Part shown: piece by piece, positions 1-10,096 of the stretch
Layout: each line of letters opens with the position of its first letter
Position numbering within the stretch: the stretch's first letter is position 1
Assembly: GCF_020921035.1 (NCBI RefSeq)
Contig: NC_063152.1
Coordinates: 11,546,001-11,610,000, forward strand
From: Rhodamnia argentea
Lineage: Eukaryota; Streptophyta; Magnoliopsida; Myrtales; Myrtaceae
DNA: 64,000 bases
Direction of reading: 5' to 3'
Translations under genes and position numbers: made by a program
Notes under the pieces: model-generated
Database searches by the model: none
What the model saw: only the letters and a program-made list of their open reading frames with translations
What the model was told of the DNA's origin: nothing

Positions 1-523
1 AGTGCACATGCTTTAAACATATGACAACGAAAATCAAATAAGAATTTTCACATTTTTCCAATTAAGATTGCAATCACACGCAATTCGGCGTGCGCAAGAA
101 TTCTAGTCATTTAATTTGTGGTCACATGATGGGTATCTTTAGAATATGAGTTTTTTTTCCCTCCAAAGTTCAGTCTAATCCTTAATCGAAGAGTTACACT
201 AAAATGATCATCGACATCAAATTACTAGGTAAAACTCGTACAAAATCGAGCTGCGTCACACTGGTCATGCGGGTTTTAGCCATTTAATAAATAGATAGAT
301 AAATGGAAAAGAGAGGGATATATTTGGTGGTATGCATCTCAGACAAAGGGAATTGTAGGAAAAACAAGAAAATTGATACGTATTGAGGAATTAATACGGT
401 ATTCACCTCATAACTTAGTGGCTACACTGTAGCCTCCTTACAAGTACCACACTATAAGTAGGAAAGAAGCAAGTCGGTCATCTAATGATGCTCGTACTCC
501 GTCTATATTATGTTTTGATTATC
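1..523. other. 3' flank of A1, no gene seen
   Basis: AT-rich sequence downstream of A1 (on the minus strand), matching 18360-18903, 39850-40373 and 58160-58683. It contains a short ATAG microsatellite near 290. No RNA gene or convincing ORF is visible. The 3' UTR and poly(A) site of A1 should lie here but cannot be delimited. Confidence 0.6.
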
Positions 524-1724
524 TCAGGCCACTGGATAAGAAGCTTGCGACGCGAGTCCGCACATTCCTTTCGAGCTATCAACACCTCTTTGAATCCTCA
601 TGTAGCCCTCTTCGCCCCAAGTCTGCCCCCACGAGTTGCGGATCTTCCAGAACTCGGTTCCGTCCTCGCTCGTCCCGTACCCCACCACGACCACCGCGTG
701 GTCCAGCTCCTCGCCGCAGTCGCCATTGAACACGCCACCGCTGTAGCTCTTGAACTCCTGCCCACCCGCCGCGATTCCGACCGAGATCGGCTGCTGCGCA
801 ACTGCCTTCAGGAGCTCCTCCTCACCGGGCTGCACATCGTTGAACTCTTTGATCTGCGCCGCCTGTTGAGCCGCTTTCGACGAGTCGCAGGTCCCGTCCG
901 TCCCTTGGTACGGGTAGGTATCCTCGGACGCAATTCCTCGGTTATCGATGATGTAGTTGAAAGCATTGTCTGGAAGACCACCCTCGCAGCCACTGGCTTC
1001 GGTATCGCAGTCGATCAGCTGTTGCTCGGAGAGCACTGGCAAATTACCGCTTTTGATCTGCGTGATTCCTTCTACTGCTGCGACTGCTGAGAACGCCCAA
1101 CAAGATCCTGCACTCATAAAATTTTGTTTGTCGACATTGTAAGTATGAAGAATCGCATTATTTTCGTTACCGTTGTTATCAGACTTCTCAACTCAAGATA
1201 GCTAGGCTCCTAAACTTATTGCTCAATAGTAAGTCAAAAATGATCTCCCAATTGGAAGCATGCAAGATGTTTAGACACTGACCACAATGGCCTTGGTCCT
1301 TGATCTGATTCACGGCGCCTTTCTCCACCCAGTCGATGCTATCAGGAACATCCCCAATCGGATATTGGTGGCTCAACGACCCCGTTCTGGTGGACTTGGG
1401 TTGCTTAGATGCCAAGTATCCCGTGTGGCTCCGAATGAACTCGTCGTTGGTCAAGTCCGAGAATTGATTGATGCCTACCTTGAAAGTCCGATTCCCGGAT
1501 GCAGTGAAATCTTTGATGAACTGCAAGTTCCTCTCGAAAATCTCCCGACGTCTCTCCTTCTCCTCTGGGTCCTTGTAGGTCCGACCGTATTGGGCCATCC
1601 ATTGGTCGTGCTGCTCGGCAACGGTGGATCCATGCAACGTGCGGACTGACATGACATGACATGCCCAAGTGCTGAGAATGAGAGCAAGGGAGATGATGAA
1701 TTCACTCTTGAGAGGAAAAGCCAT
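524..1724 (-). CDS. Papain-like cysteine protease A1 (SAG12/SAG39-like), intact
   Basis: Two exons: 1283-1724 (ATG at 1724) and 524-1107, with a 175-bp phase-1 intron. The product is 341 aa. Residues 1 to about 27 are a signal peptide (MAFPLKSEF, then a hydrophobic core). The I29 prodomain holds an ERFNIN-type run (E55, R59, F63, N66, I70) and GxNxFxD at 84-90, with a glycosylation sequon at N78. The mature peptidase should begin near VPDSIDW (126). Catalytic C150 (GSCWAFS), H284 (LDHAV) and N305 (NSWG) are present, with oxyanion Q144. Cysteine spacing predicts papain-type pairs C147-C188, C181-C221 and C278-C330. The splice is chosen so that TGT-G joins GA-TCT-TGC/T to restore CGSCW. The donor is GTCAGT, weaker than GTGAGT or GTAAGT in the other copies. 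There is no KDEL, so a secreted or vacuolar endopeptidase is expected. A role in senescence or protein turnover is inferred from the family. Confidence 0.92.
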
Positions 1725-1805
1725 TGCCCAATTGTAAGCAGGATGTTGTGTTCCTCAGTGGAAAAACTCAGGAAGTGGATGACGAGATACCTGAACTGGA
1801 CATGA

Positions 1806-1815
1806 ATATATATAC
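1806..1815 (-). promoter_or_regulatory. TATA box of A1
   Basis: The minus strand reads TATATATATTC about 85 bp upstream of the A1 start codon. This is a normal distance for a plant core promoter with a short leader, and the motif is kept in all four A copies. Confidence 0.7.
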
Positions 1816-2052
1816 AGAGTCTTGCTTGGGATAGCCGTCCTCTATGAGCCATGCAAAAAGTCTTACGTGGATTGTAACGTGGAAAATTTGGTTCCATGAT
1901 GGGCGGAGATACGAGTGCCGAAGCCATGCATGTCTGAACATGCGAAACTTCAGGGACAGCCGTGGAGGGCACGAGTGCTTTATTAGATTGCCTCAATCAA
2001 CTCACAACATGTCAGTCTTCTCCTCCATTAAGGATCTCTCCTAGCTCTTAAG

Positions 2053-2400
2053 CATTAAGATTCCGCGCACAAATCACAACGAAATCAAGAGTAAAAACAA
2101 GAAAAACAAAAATCGAGGCACTTGATTTATTCCGATTCACTCTTTAATTAGGACTACACCATGTAGAGAATTATACTATAATTAGCATATTCCACTTCTC
2201 TATTACAATTCTCAATTATAAAAGAAATTGATTATATATAAGCAGTAGCTACTCCTGGTCCCAAACCCGAACTACTAATAACTATATGCTCAAAACTTTA
2301 AAAGTCATATGATGTCCAGGGGGCGCTGCCTCCTACAACCCCGCCGGAACGGCTCTCCCATTCTTTCCTGTCGATTAGGAATATGAACCACATCCCAACA
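2053..2400 (-). mobile_element. Solo-LTR-like insertion upstream of A1
   Basis: On the minus strand this begins TGTTGGGATGTGG at 2400 and runs toward A1. It has a GC-rich GGCAGCGCCCC stretch, a TATATATAA box (near 2231-2240) and a segment with GTAGTCCTAATT and GTGAATCGG. This layout resembles the solo LTR inside C1, which has GTAGCCCTAATT and GTGAACCCGG. In units 2-4 the two edges are flanked by the 5-bp repeat CTGAA (minus strand); here the copies have drifted (TTGAA and CTTAA). The far end reads AATG rather than the expected CA. The G-box position at 2119-2124 is mutated to CACTTG in this copy. Confidence 0.65.
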
Positions 2401-2833
2401 TTCAATGGGATTTATGTAGGCAAATCGTGTCTAACCTTTTTTTTTTATTTATAAATTTCTGCCCTTTTAAACACTCCAACTCTCCATTTCTCCTTTGCCA
2501 GAGTCTTGAAAATGAGGGCCATCGTGATGTATTATGCACTATCTTTCGAGACTTGCTTTATCATATGGAAACAAATGATTTCTAACAACTCTAGTGCGGT
2601 TTCCACCTTTCTTGTTTCAGTGTAGTCGACTAAATCAAGACAATATCTCCTCACCTAAGTGTCTATATGGGTTGAGCTCGGGTCAAGTCCAATATGGGCG
2701 GCCCATGTCCAAAGCCCAATCTATACATATATTACGGGCATTAATACGTAGTACGCCGTATAACTAAGTGGCTAGACAGTAACCTCTTACAAGCACACAA
2801 CCATAGCAAAAAACACACGAAAAAGGATACCCT
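2401..2833. other. Spacer between A1 upstream LTR and B1
   Basis: AT-rich, non-coding sequence with a T-run near 2440. It is collinear in all four units. No gene or RNA signal is seen. Confidence 0.5.
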
Positions 2834-3275
2834 TAAGCAAATTGGATAAGAAGCTTTTGATGCGACTTCGCACATTCCTTCAGAACTATCATGGCCTCTT
2901 TGCATCCTCATGTACCCGCCTTGACCCCATGTCTCGCCCCACGAGTTCCTGTTCTTCCAGAACTCGGTCCCATCCTCGCTCGTCCCATACCCGACCACGA
3001 CGATCGTGTGGTCCCAACTTCTCATCACAATCCCCGTTGAACACGCCACCGCTATAGCTCTGGAAGTCCTAGCTGCTTGCCGCGATTATGACCGAGATCG
3101 GCTACTGCGCAGTTGCCTTCATGAGCTTGTCCTCACTGGGCGGGACATTAGTGAAATCCTTGATCTGCTCCGTGGGTTTTGCTGCTTTTGTCGTGTCGCA
3201 GTCCTGTCCATTTCTTCATATGCATAGCTATCCTCGAACGCTATTCCTTGCTTTTGGATAATGTGTAGGCCACCA
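2834..3275 (-). pseudogene. Cysteine protease pseudogene B1 (exon-2 remnant)
   Basis: Matches the C-terminal two thirds of the papain-like exon 2. Recognisable are a GIA-ED-YAYEE stretch, [18 protein letters not shown] (catalytic His region), NSWGETWG (catalytic Asn region) and an ASKASYPI ending. Two stop codons interrupt the frame around the ISVIIAASS segment, and an extra C near 3015 shifts the frame before DHTI. A further one-base insertion removes the normal stop. Homology ends at about 3275, so the exon part with catalytic Cys and all of exon 1 are missing and copia-associated sequence follows. Confidence 0.85.
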
Positions 3276-4286
3276 AAATGGCACATCCCAGGAACTTCAT
3301 AACTAGAATATGAAACACATTATGATAGAAGAAAAGAGATTTGCGCATCTAACTTAGAATCCATCAATCTTGATGTGGAATGCTGATGATTCGAAACTCA
3401 AATACTTCTCCTCTGTTCCCCTTGTTGGAACACTTGCTAAATGGAAATACCGCTCACAAATGAGTGTGTTCTTCTTTATGTGAGATAATTTGTGCATCTT
3501 ATGGTTAGAGTAGGAATTTAAGCCTTTTTTTATAAAGTTTTTAGCCATAAAACCTCTTATCACGTGTGGGAACCAACTCGGCCCACACTAGTCAACCAGA
3601 TATTGAAGTAATGAAGAATCTGTTTATCTTATCTTAATAGACCAACCCCATTAAACAGCAAATTTCAATTTCAATTAACTTACCTCACATCAGAAAAATT
3701 CTTACATTTTCCTACTTTGGCTATATTAATTGAAATTATACTATTTGCGTGTACCTTTATGTTAGTCTAGAGATTATTCTTAATAGTCAATCCGATCCCA
3801 TGAAGTTTCGGATAGCGAATCATGGTGGTAATTGCATCAATAGACACAAAGCCTTCCATGGTCCCAAATGCCTTTTTAGCTTTATTTATATGGATTCAAT
3901 AGGGTAGTATGGCAAATGAATAACATCTCACAAAAAAGTGACACTTCATGTGTTATCTCATTTGTCGATCATATTGTCTTTTCTTAAGTGTCACGAAACC
4001 CGATGTGCCACCAAAGAAATTTTTTATGGCTCCCATGAAGCCACATGTGTTTAACTTCACTTTATTTATAACCAGACATATTCATAAGGCTAATAACTAG
4101 ATGCCCTTAGCCTTCACTCAATATTTACACACTGCGTTGAGATTTTCACTATATATATCCAACTTAATAACAATGCATTCACAAATGCTTTATTGAATGC
4201 AAAAGAGTTGATACATATAAAAATATTACAAAATACAACAAACATGGATGTCAACTTTATTAGAGCAAATAACTAAACAGCTTCCA
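3276..4286 (-). mobile_element. Non-coding end of copia element, probable 3' LTR (unit 1)
   Basis: This lies between the RNase H stop of the copia remnant and the broken edge of B1. The minus strand carries AT-rich LTR-like sequence including a TTTATAAAAAA box near 3525. No ORF is supported. Exact LTR ends were not found, so the LTR assignment is inferred from position and composition. Confidence 0.45.
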
Positions 4287-6500
4287 CTAAACAACAACAT
4301 CCCTTGATGTTCCTAAGCCTATGCTAATCACATGTTGTTTAAATGCACAAGGGCAAATGCCTTTAGTTAATGGATATGCAACCATATCACCTGTGAAAAT
4401 ATGCTTTACTATAATGTGGCCATTTATAATAGTCTCCTTTATAGTCAAAAACTTAACCGCCAAATTCGTAAACCCCTTAAGACTTCTATTATTATTGATA
4501 AACAATACTGCAAAGTTATTGTCACATTACAACTGTGTAGGTCTATTCGGAAGGTCAAATATGGTCATCTCCTTCGTGAGATTCTGGACCCAAATAACCT
4601 GAGTAGAGGCTGTAAAGTATGCTATAAACTCTGCGTGCATGATAGATGATGATACAGATTTACGCTTCTCGCTTTTCCATGATATTGCATCTCTAGCTAA
4701 CACAAAGATGTATCATGTTATTGACTTCAAGTAATCTTGATAGCCAGCAAGGTCTACATCTGAATACCCTATTAGCTACATGTCTTGAATATATTTGTAA
4801 ATTAGCATATAGTCATTTGTCCTCTTTAAGTACCTTAAAACCTTGTTGGAAGCAATCTAGTGGTCATGTCCTGAATTTGACTAATGTTTGCCTAGAAGTC
4901 CTGCTGCAAAAGCAATATCAAGTCTAAAACAAAGTTGAGCATACATAATACTTCCAAGTGCATTAGTATAAGGTACATTCTTCATTGGGGCTTTTTCAAC
5001 ATCTAAATGAGGACACTGTGACAAACTTAGTTTATCACCCTTAGTGATAGGAGAAATTCTTGGCTTACAATCCTACATACCGAATCTTTCCAAAATACGA
5101 TTAATATATGTCATCTGAGATAAACCCAACACATGGCAAGAATAATCCCTATGGATCTCAATACAAAGGACTAAAGAAGCTTCACCAATGTCCTTCATGT
5201 CAAAATTCTTTAATAACATCCGCTTGGTCTCATGCAATAATCCATGATCACTACTCGCAAGCAAGATATCATCTACATAAAGTATGAGAAAAATAAATTT
5301 TCTCCCATTGGCCTTGCAGTATATACATTGATTTATTTTGTTCTCAACAAAATTGAATGAAGTGGTAACACTATGAAACTTCAAGTACCATTATTTGGAA
5401 GCCTGCTTGAGACCATAAACTGCATTTTTTGGTCTACACACAAGTTTATCCTTTCTTGCAAAACTTTTTGGTTGCACCATATTAGACTTCCTTATCAAAG
5501 TTTCCATTCGGAAAGATAGTTTTAACATCCATCTAGTGTAACTCCAAGTTAAATTAAACTTCTAATATCATGACCACTCCGAAACATTCTTTATAAGAAA
5601 CTAGGAAAAAACTAGCTTCATAGTCTACTCATTCTTTGTAAGTGAAACTCTTGGCTATCAGTTTGGTTTTAAACTTCACAAGCTTTTCTTTGGAGGCTCT
5701 TTTATTCTCGTACAACCATTTGCAGCTGATGGGCTTATAACATCCAAACAATTTAACAAGTTTCCAAACACCATTATGTTTCATAAAGTGCATCTCATCT
5801 TTCATTGCATCTAGCTACGGATCTAACTAAGGACAAGAAATAGCATCTGCATAAGTCACTAGAACAACCACACAACCGATATTGTAGTCATACTCTCCCA
5901 TATAGACTATATAGTATGGTGATATAGCCGATCATCTCTCCATGATGGATCTCCCGAGTAGAGCAACAATAACCTCATCCGACACCTAAGAGGCTTGAAG
6001 AACTTCATCGGGAGCTGTCTCACCAACATGATTCTAGATCTCAATAGGTTCAATCTATGGTGTGGGAGGAGACATTATCCTTTGTATAGGGAGTAAAAAA
6101 GATACGGTAGTACCCACCATACTATTATCCTCAATGGTGTATGAGCAGTTATCTTTTTTCGGCCACATCAAACTTTAGAAATTTCGTTGTCTATGATTCC
6201 ATGATTCTTGATCCTCCATTAAGATTATGAAAATGACATCCCTTTGAATGATTTGGGTAAGATACGAAATAATGCCTAGTGATTTTGGACTCCAATTTAC
6301 TCAAAGTTGGATTATATAACTTCACTTCTCCAGGACATCTGAAACCTTAAGATAGTTCAAGCTAGATTTACATCCAGTTCATAACTCAAAAGGAATCAAT
6401 GAAACAACTATGGTAGGTACACGATTTTAGAATATACATCTTCAAAGCTTTAGCCCAATGAAAAATAAGTAAATTAGTCCTACTAATCATACTCTTCACC
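4287..6500 (-). mobile_element. Degenerate Ty1/copia pol remnant (unit 1)
   Basis: Read leftward from about 6500, the minus strand gives a linker seen in copia polyproteins (EVKLYNPTLSKL), the start of the reverse transcriptase (CKW-YENKRASKEKLVKFK), the RT active-site motif YVDDILL (near 5270) and FDMKD-GEAS. It ends with an RNase H tail (HIFTGDMVAYPLTKG at about 4330-4380). Many stops and frameshifts rule out a functional polyprotein. Gag, protease and most of the integrase are absent. Confidence 0.88.
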
Positions 6501-8165
6501 ACCGGTCACGCTCCCTTGCCGGCGATCGTCAAGTTTGACAGCCACATTCCCATATCATTTCAATTCCTTGAGGTCATCCTTGGTAAAACCTAATTCATGG
6601 CAGGTTTGAGGTTTGGTGCAATTTATGTGGTGATTTGATTTTGTTCCATAGTTTCAAATGCATGTTATTTAGAAGTAAGACCTTAAATTATATCATTATA
6701 TTTTGATTATCTCCTTGCATTAATTAAGGCAATGTTTGGGCGTTGGACCGTTGATCCTAAAGTTGGATCCTTAATATTGTCTCTTGAGTGCTGTTATGCT
6801 TGAATGATTAAAATTTAATTACATTAAAGTTATATGTCATTGACTTATATTGGTTGATTTGCATAAGACATATATTTGGGTGTATTATAAGATTTATTAG
6901 GTATCACATTGCACACTTAGAACTTCGGGTGCTTCACAATTCATATTTAGAACAATGGATGTTCATTTTAGAATTCATATTAGGATAGCCTATACTTTTC
7001 ATAGAATTCATGTAGGCACATAATTAGTTAGTCCCATCACATGCGGATCGCATATTACACGTCATTTAGTGAGTCACATTATTTAATGGTAATGTTTTAA
7101 TAAAATCTCATGTAGATAGATTAATAATTGCATCTCATGCATTATTCACATTGAATATAGTCTACATATTGTTAAAAAAAAACACCAAAAAGAAATTAGC
7201 ATTGTATCACCTCGTCACCACTTTTTAAATAAAAGGCGATAAGACATGTTTAGTGAACTGCGGTTTAATTCTTTAATATTTAATAACGTTTTTGTATGTA
7301 TTAATTGAAGTTATGTACATGATTTAAATTAACCATAGATCATGTTTATAGAGAGTTTTAATAAAAAGCCGTATTGTCATGATTAGTTGTCCTTGTATAA
7401 TTACATTTAGGAGTCATAATTAGGACATTCATATATCACACCATTGTCTGTTCTTATAGTCAAAATCTGTAGAATCACTATTGCATTGGATGGTGGTGAA
7501 CCTTTGCTTTTGTTTGCTTAGTGCATCCAAGTTCTTTAATCTTTTCGAGTAATTTAGTTCTTGCTTTCAATTTTTGAGTATTACCATTCCTAATAATGTA
7601 CCCGCATAATGACCCGACATGTTAGTGGTTAAGGATTAAAATTGATAGAGATTGCTTGCAAAACATTTTCAAAATAAAAGGAAAATGTATCGAAATGACA
7701 ATAGATTTATCTTGTGTAGTCCGTAGTCTATAGTAGTAAAATGTACACTCGCATTTTTTACTTGAGTATCTAATCGACTCAGAATCGATAAGTGGCAACT
7801 CCTAAATAAATTGAACTGCATGTTAGAAATGGTTTGATTGAAACTCGAAGTTGCAATTGGTATGGCTTTGAGAGAGTCTGCGCTAGGCAACGACACTATC
7901 TCTTTGATGAGTAACTGTTCGTACCCGCCTAGCCATGAATTAGATCTCCCTTGGTAGTTCACCTTGAGGAAGGTTGCGAAGTCGAGTTGCCTACTCCTCA
8001 AACGTAGTCACGGACGACATGTCGTAGGTACTAGACGCACCATCCGATGCACAAGCATCCAAGATAAGTGTCAAGTATAAGGAGAGTTTTTGCAAGCCAT
8101 TTGAATTTCAATGAAGAGGTATGTTTTTGTCGCGGAGAACAAGGGATGCATTAGCTGTGTGTATG
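6501..8165. other. AT-rich spacer without recognisable gene (unit 1)
   Basis: Collinear with 28531-29830 in unit 2 and 46171-47857 in unit 3. A short plus-strand open stretch (around 6500-6650, FTTGHAPLPAIVKFD) and a 110-codon minus ORF (7669-8001) exist. Neither resembles a known protein, and both differ among units with many amino-acid changes. It is probably transposon-derived or plain intergenic DNA. Confidence 0.5.
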
Positions 8166-8990
8166 GAAGTGATTGTGAAATTGATTGATTGGAGCAAATT
8201 GACCGCAAAGAAAGTTGGTGATGACCGAGGTCAATGCTTATTGTTTTCTCTACGAGTGCGTGTTGAACATATTGTCCAAAAGTCAAAAAAAAAAAAAAAA
8301 AAAGAAAAGGTACGTTGATGGTGCCTTGATCTTTCTCCGGCTTCGATTAGGGTTTGTTCACACCTAGGAAAAGATGTTTCCGTGACCATTTCTTGGGTAA
8401 ACGGAACTGTATTGGTTTGAAAATGTTTCTAATTATAGAACTAGAGTGGTCCGAAAATGTCTCTAATTATATTATACTTTTCTACTGTTCAATGCCTTTA
8501 TTGACCTAAACTGATAAATTCAGTTAATTTGAATTAATGGAAAGATAACATCGAGCATTTTTATTTAATCTAGGAACTAGATTGATTAGATATCAAAAGT
8601 TCAGGGATGATATTGCTTGTTGAGCCAAAATGTAGAGTTCATTTGTGCAATTATCTCTTTATAGAAGTGAACGTGAAATTGATAGATTGGAGCAACTTGA
8701 CCGCAAAGAATGTTGGTGATGACTATGGTCAATGTTCATTGTTTACTCTAGGAGTGCGCGTTGCACATGTGGTCCAAAAGCTAAACGAGAAAGAGGTACG
8801 TCAATGGTTCCTTGATCTTTCTCTGGCTTCAATTAGAGCTTGTTCACACTTAGGAAAAGTAACACGTGTCAGAATTCAAGGAAAATTCTTGTAAAGCTAG
8901 ATAGAACAAGATTGGTCTGAAAATATCTCTAATTATATTCTATTTTTTCTTGTTGCACTTTTCTACGATTTAAATGCGTTTATTGGCTGA
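8166..8990 (+). repeat. Diverged tandem pair of ~330-bp repeats (unit 1)
   Basis: Copy 1 (8166-8506) and copy 2 (8664-8990) are direct repeats. Both start GAAGTGA-CGTGAAATTGAT and share GGAGCAA-TTGACCGCAAAG, CTTGATCTTTCTC, a TTGTTCACAC segment and a TCTCTAATTATATT segment. Each has a short plus-strand open frame around KLIDWS-LTAK. The poly(A) run after copy 1 (about 8285-8305) varies among units. The function is unknown. Confidence 0.7.
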
Positions 8991-9835
8991 TAAAAGCAAG
9001 CAAAAGTAACGCGTGTAAGAATTCAAGGAAGATAGATGTGTGTGTGTGAAAGAGAGAGAGAGCATGTGTTTTAGGTGTGGAACCGACTTTTATTTTGAAC
9101 CTTCGAGTTTTTTTTTAAATTGTTTATTTTAAAAATTTGATAGAAAAGTCATGAAGTAATATTTTTTTTCGCTTAAAATAAGCCAAAACACATGATAAAT
9201 TGTAGACTAATTGATACCTACCGTGTTTCGCCCGAGTGAAATGTTTCTGCAAAAACTTAATGAGAATACCAGTTAGCAAATAATTAAGTAAAAGCACCAT
9301 ATGCGCACGGGTCACCATTGGGCCTATGGCGTGCATCTGAGTCACCGTTGACATGGAATCTCTTACCATGTATCAATCTCTGATTAGTCCACGTTTCAAT
9401 GGCGTGACGCACTTGTCCCATGCGTCTTGTCATCGTCGGACATGGCACTCCCAAGTCGGATTGTCACCTGCGACAGGCAATGTGCTTATGTGATAGGTCT
9501 TTATTTAATATGAGATTGACAACATGTCGTGGATCGCAACAGATTAATAATAAATAATAAAAAATTATCGTGAAGTTCACTCTTTCAAAAATTTGTGACT
9601 CGCGACATGTTATTTTCACAGTCATCAAAATACTATCATACTAGCAAAGTCCACTTTATGAAATCACACCTCAAATCTTAAGAACCAAAAATTGCTCTAC
9701 GTAATGCTCGTGTATCCGTGCCGGTCGAAAGTGCCATCACGCACTCGGAATAACACTCGTAAGCCCACCACCCCACAAAACAACCCCCACCCCAGTCTTT
9801 TAAGTAAGCATTTTCCTATTTTGATTATTGTGATA

Positions 9836-9870
<35 letters not shown>

Positions 9871-10096
9871 AGGATTTTGTCAACGTAACAATTGTGTGTA
9901 TATATATGATTAATTAGGATTTTATAGCGTAACAGTCTTTTGGGTGACTGAGAAAGTAACAATATATTGTGGGGCACAAATTCAAAAACGAGTAGGTCAT
10001 ACAAATTTTTTTAATTTTTTATGGCATTGAACATGTTGTAAATCTAACGGTGGGTTAACGATAGTCACGTAACCATTTCTCTTGTGATTATTATCC
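8991..10096. other. Intergenic region between repeat pair and C1
   Basis: Contains short TG and GA runs near 9040-9060 and a (TA)n tract at 9839-9867. A ~720-bp stretch found in units 2 and 3 is missing here: the join is at about 9278, where AAAAGC meets ACCATATG. A ~280-bp stretch (9706-9987) is present only here. No gene is recognised. Confidence 0.55.
9839..9867. repeat. (TA)n microsatellite
   Basis: Uninterrupted TA dinucleotide run of about 14 units, found only in unit 1. Confidence 0.95.

Noticed and set aside
485-1090. 201-codon plus-strand ORF antisense to A1 exon 2, also open in units 3 and 4
   Set aside because: It lies wholly over the strongly supported protease exon, its residues follow the codon pattern of the sense strand, and it resembles no protein family. 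It is shorter in unit 2. Treated as a shadow.
7669-8001. 110-codon minus ORF conserved as an open frame in units 1 and 3
   Set aside because: Many amino-acid replacements between the two copies, deleted in unit 2, and no recognisable motif; no sign of constraint.
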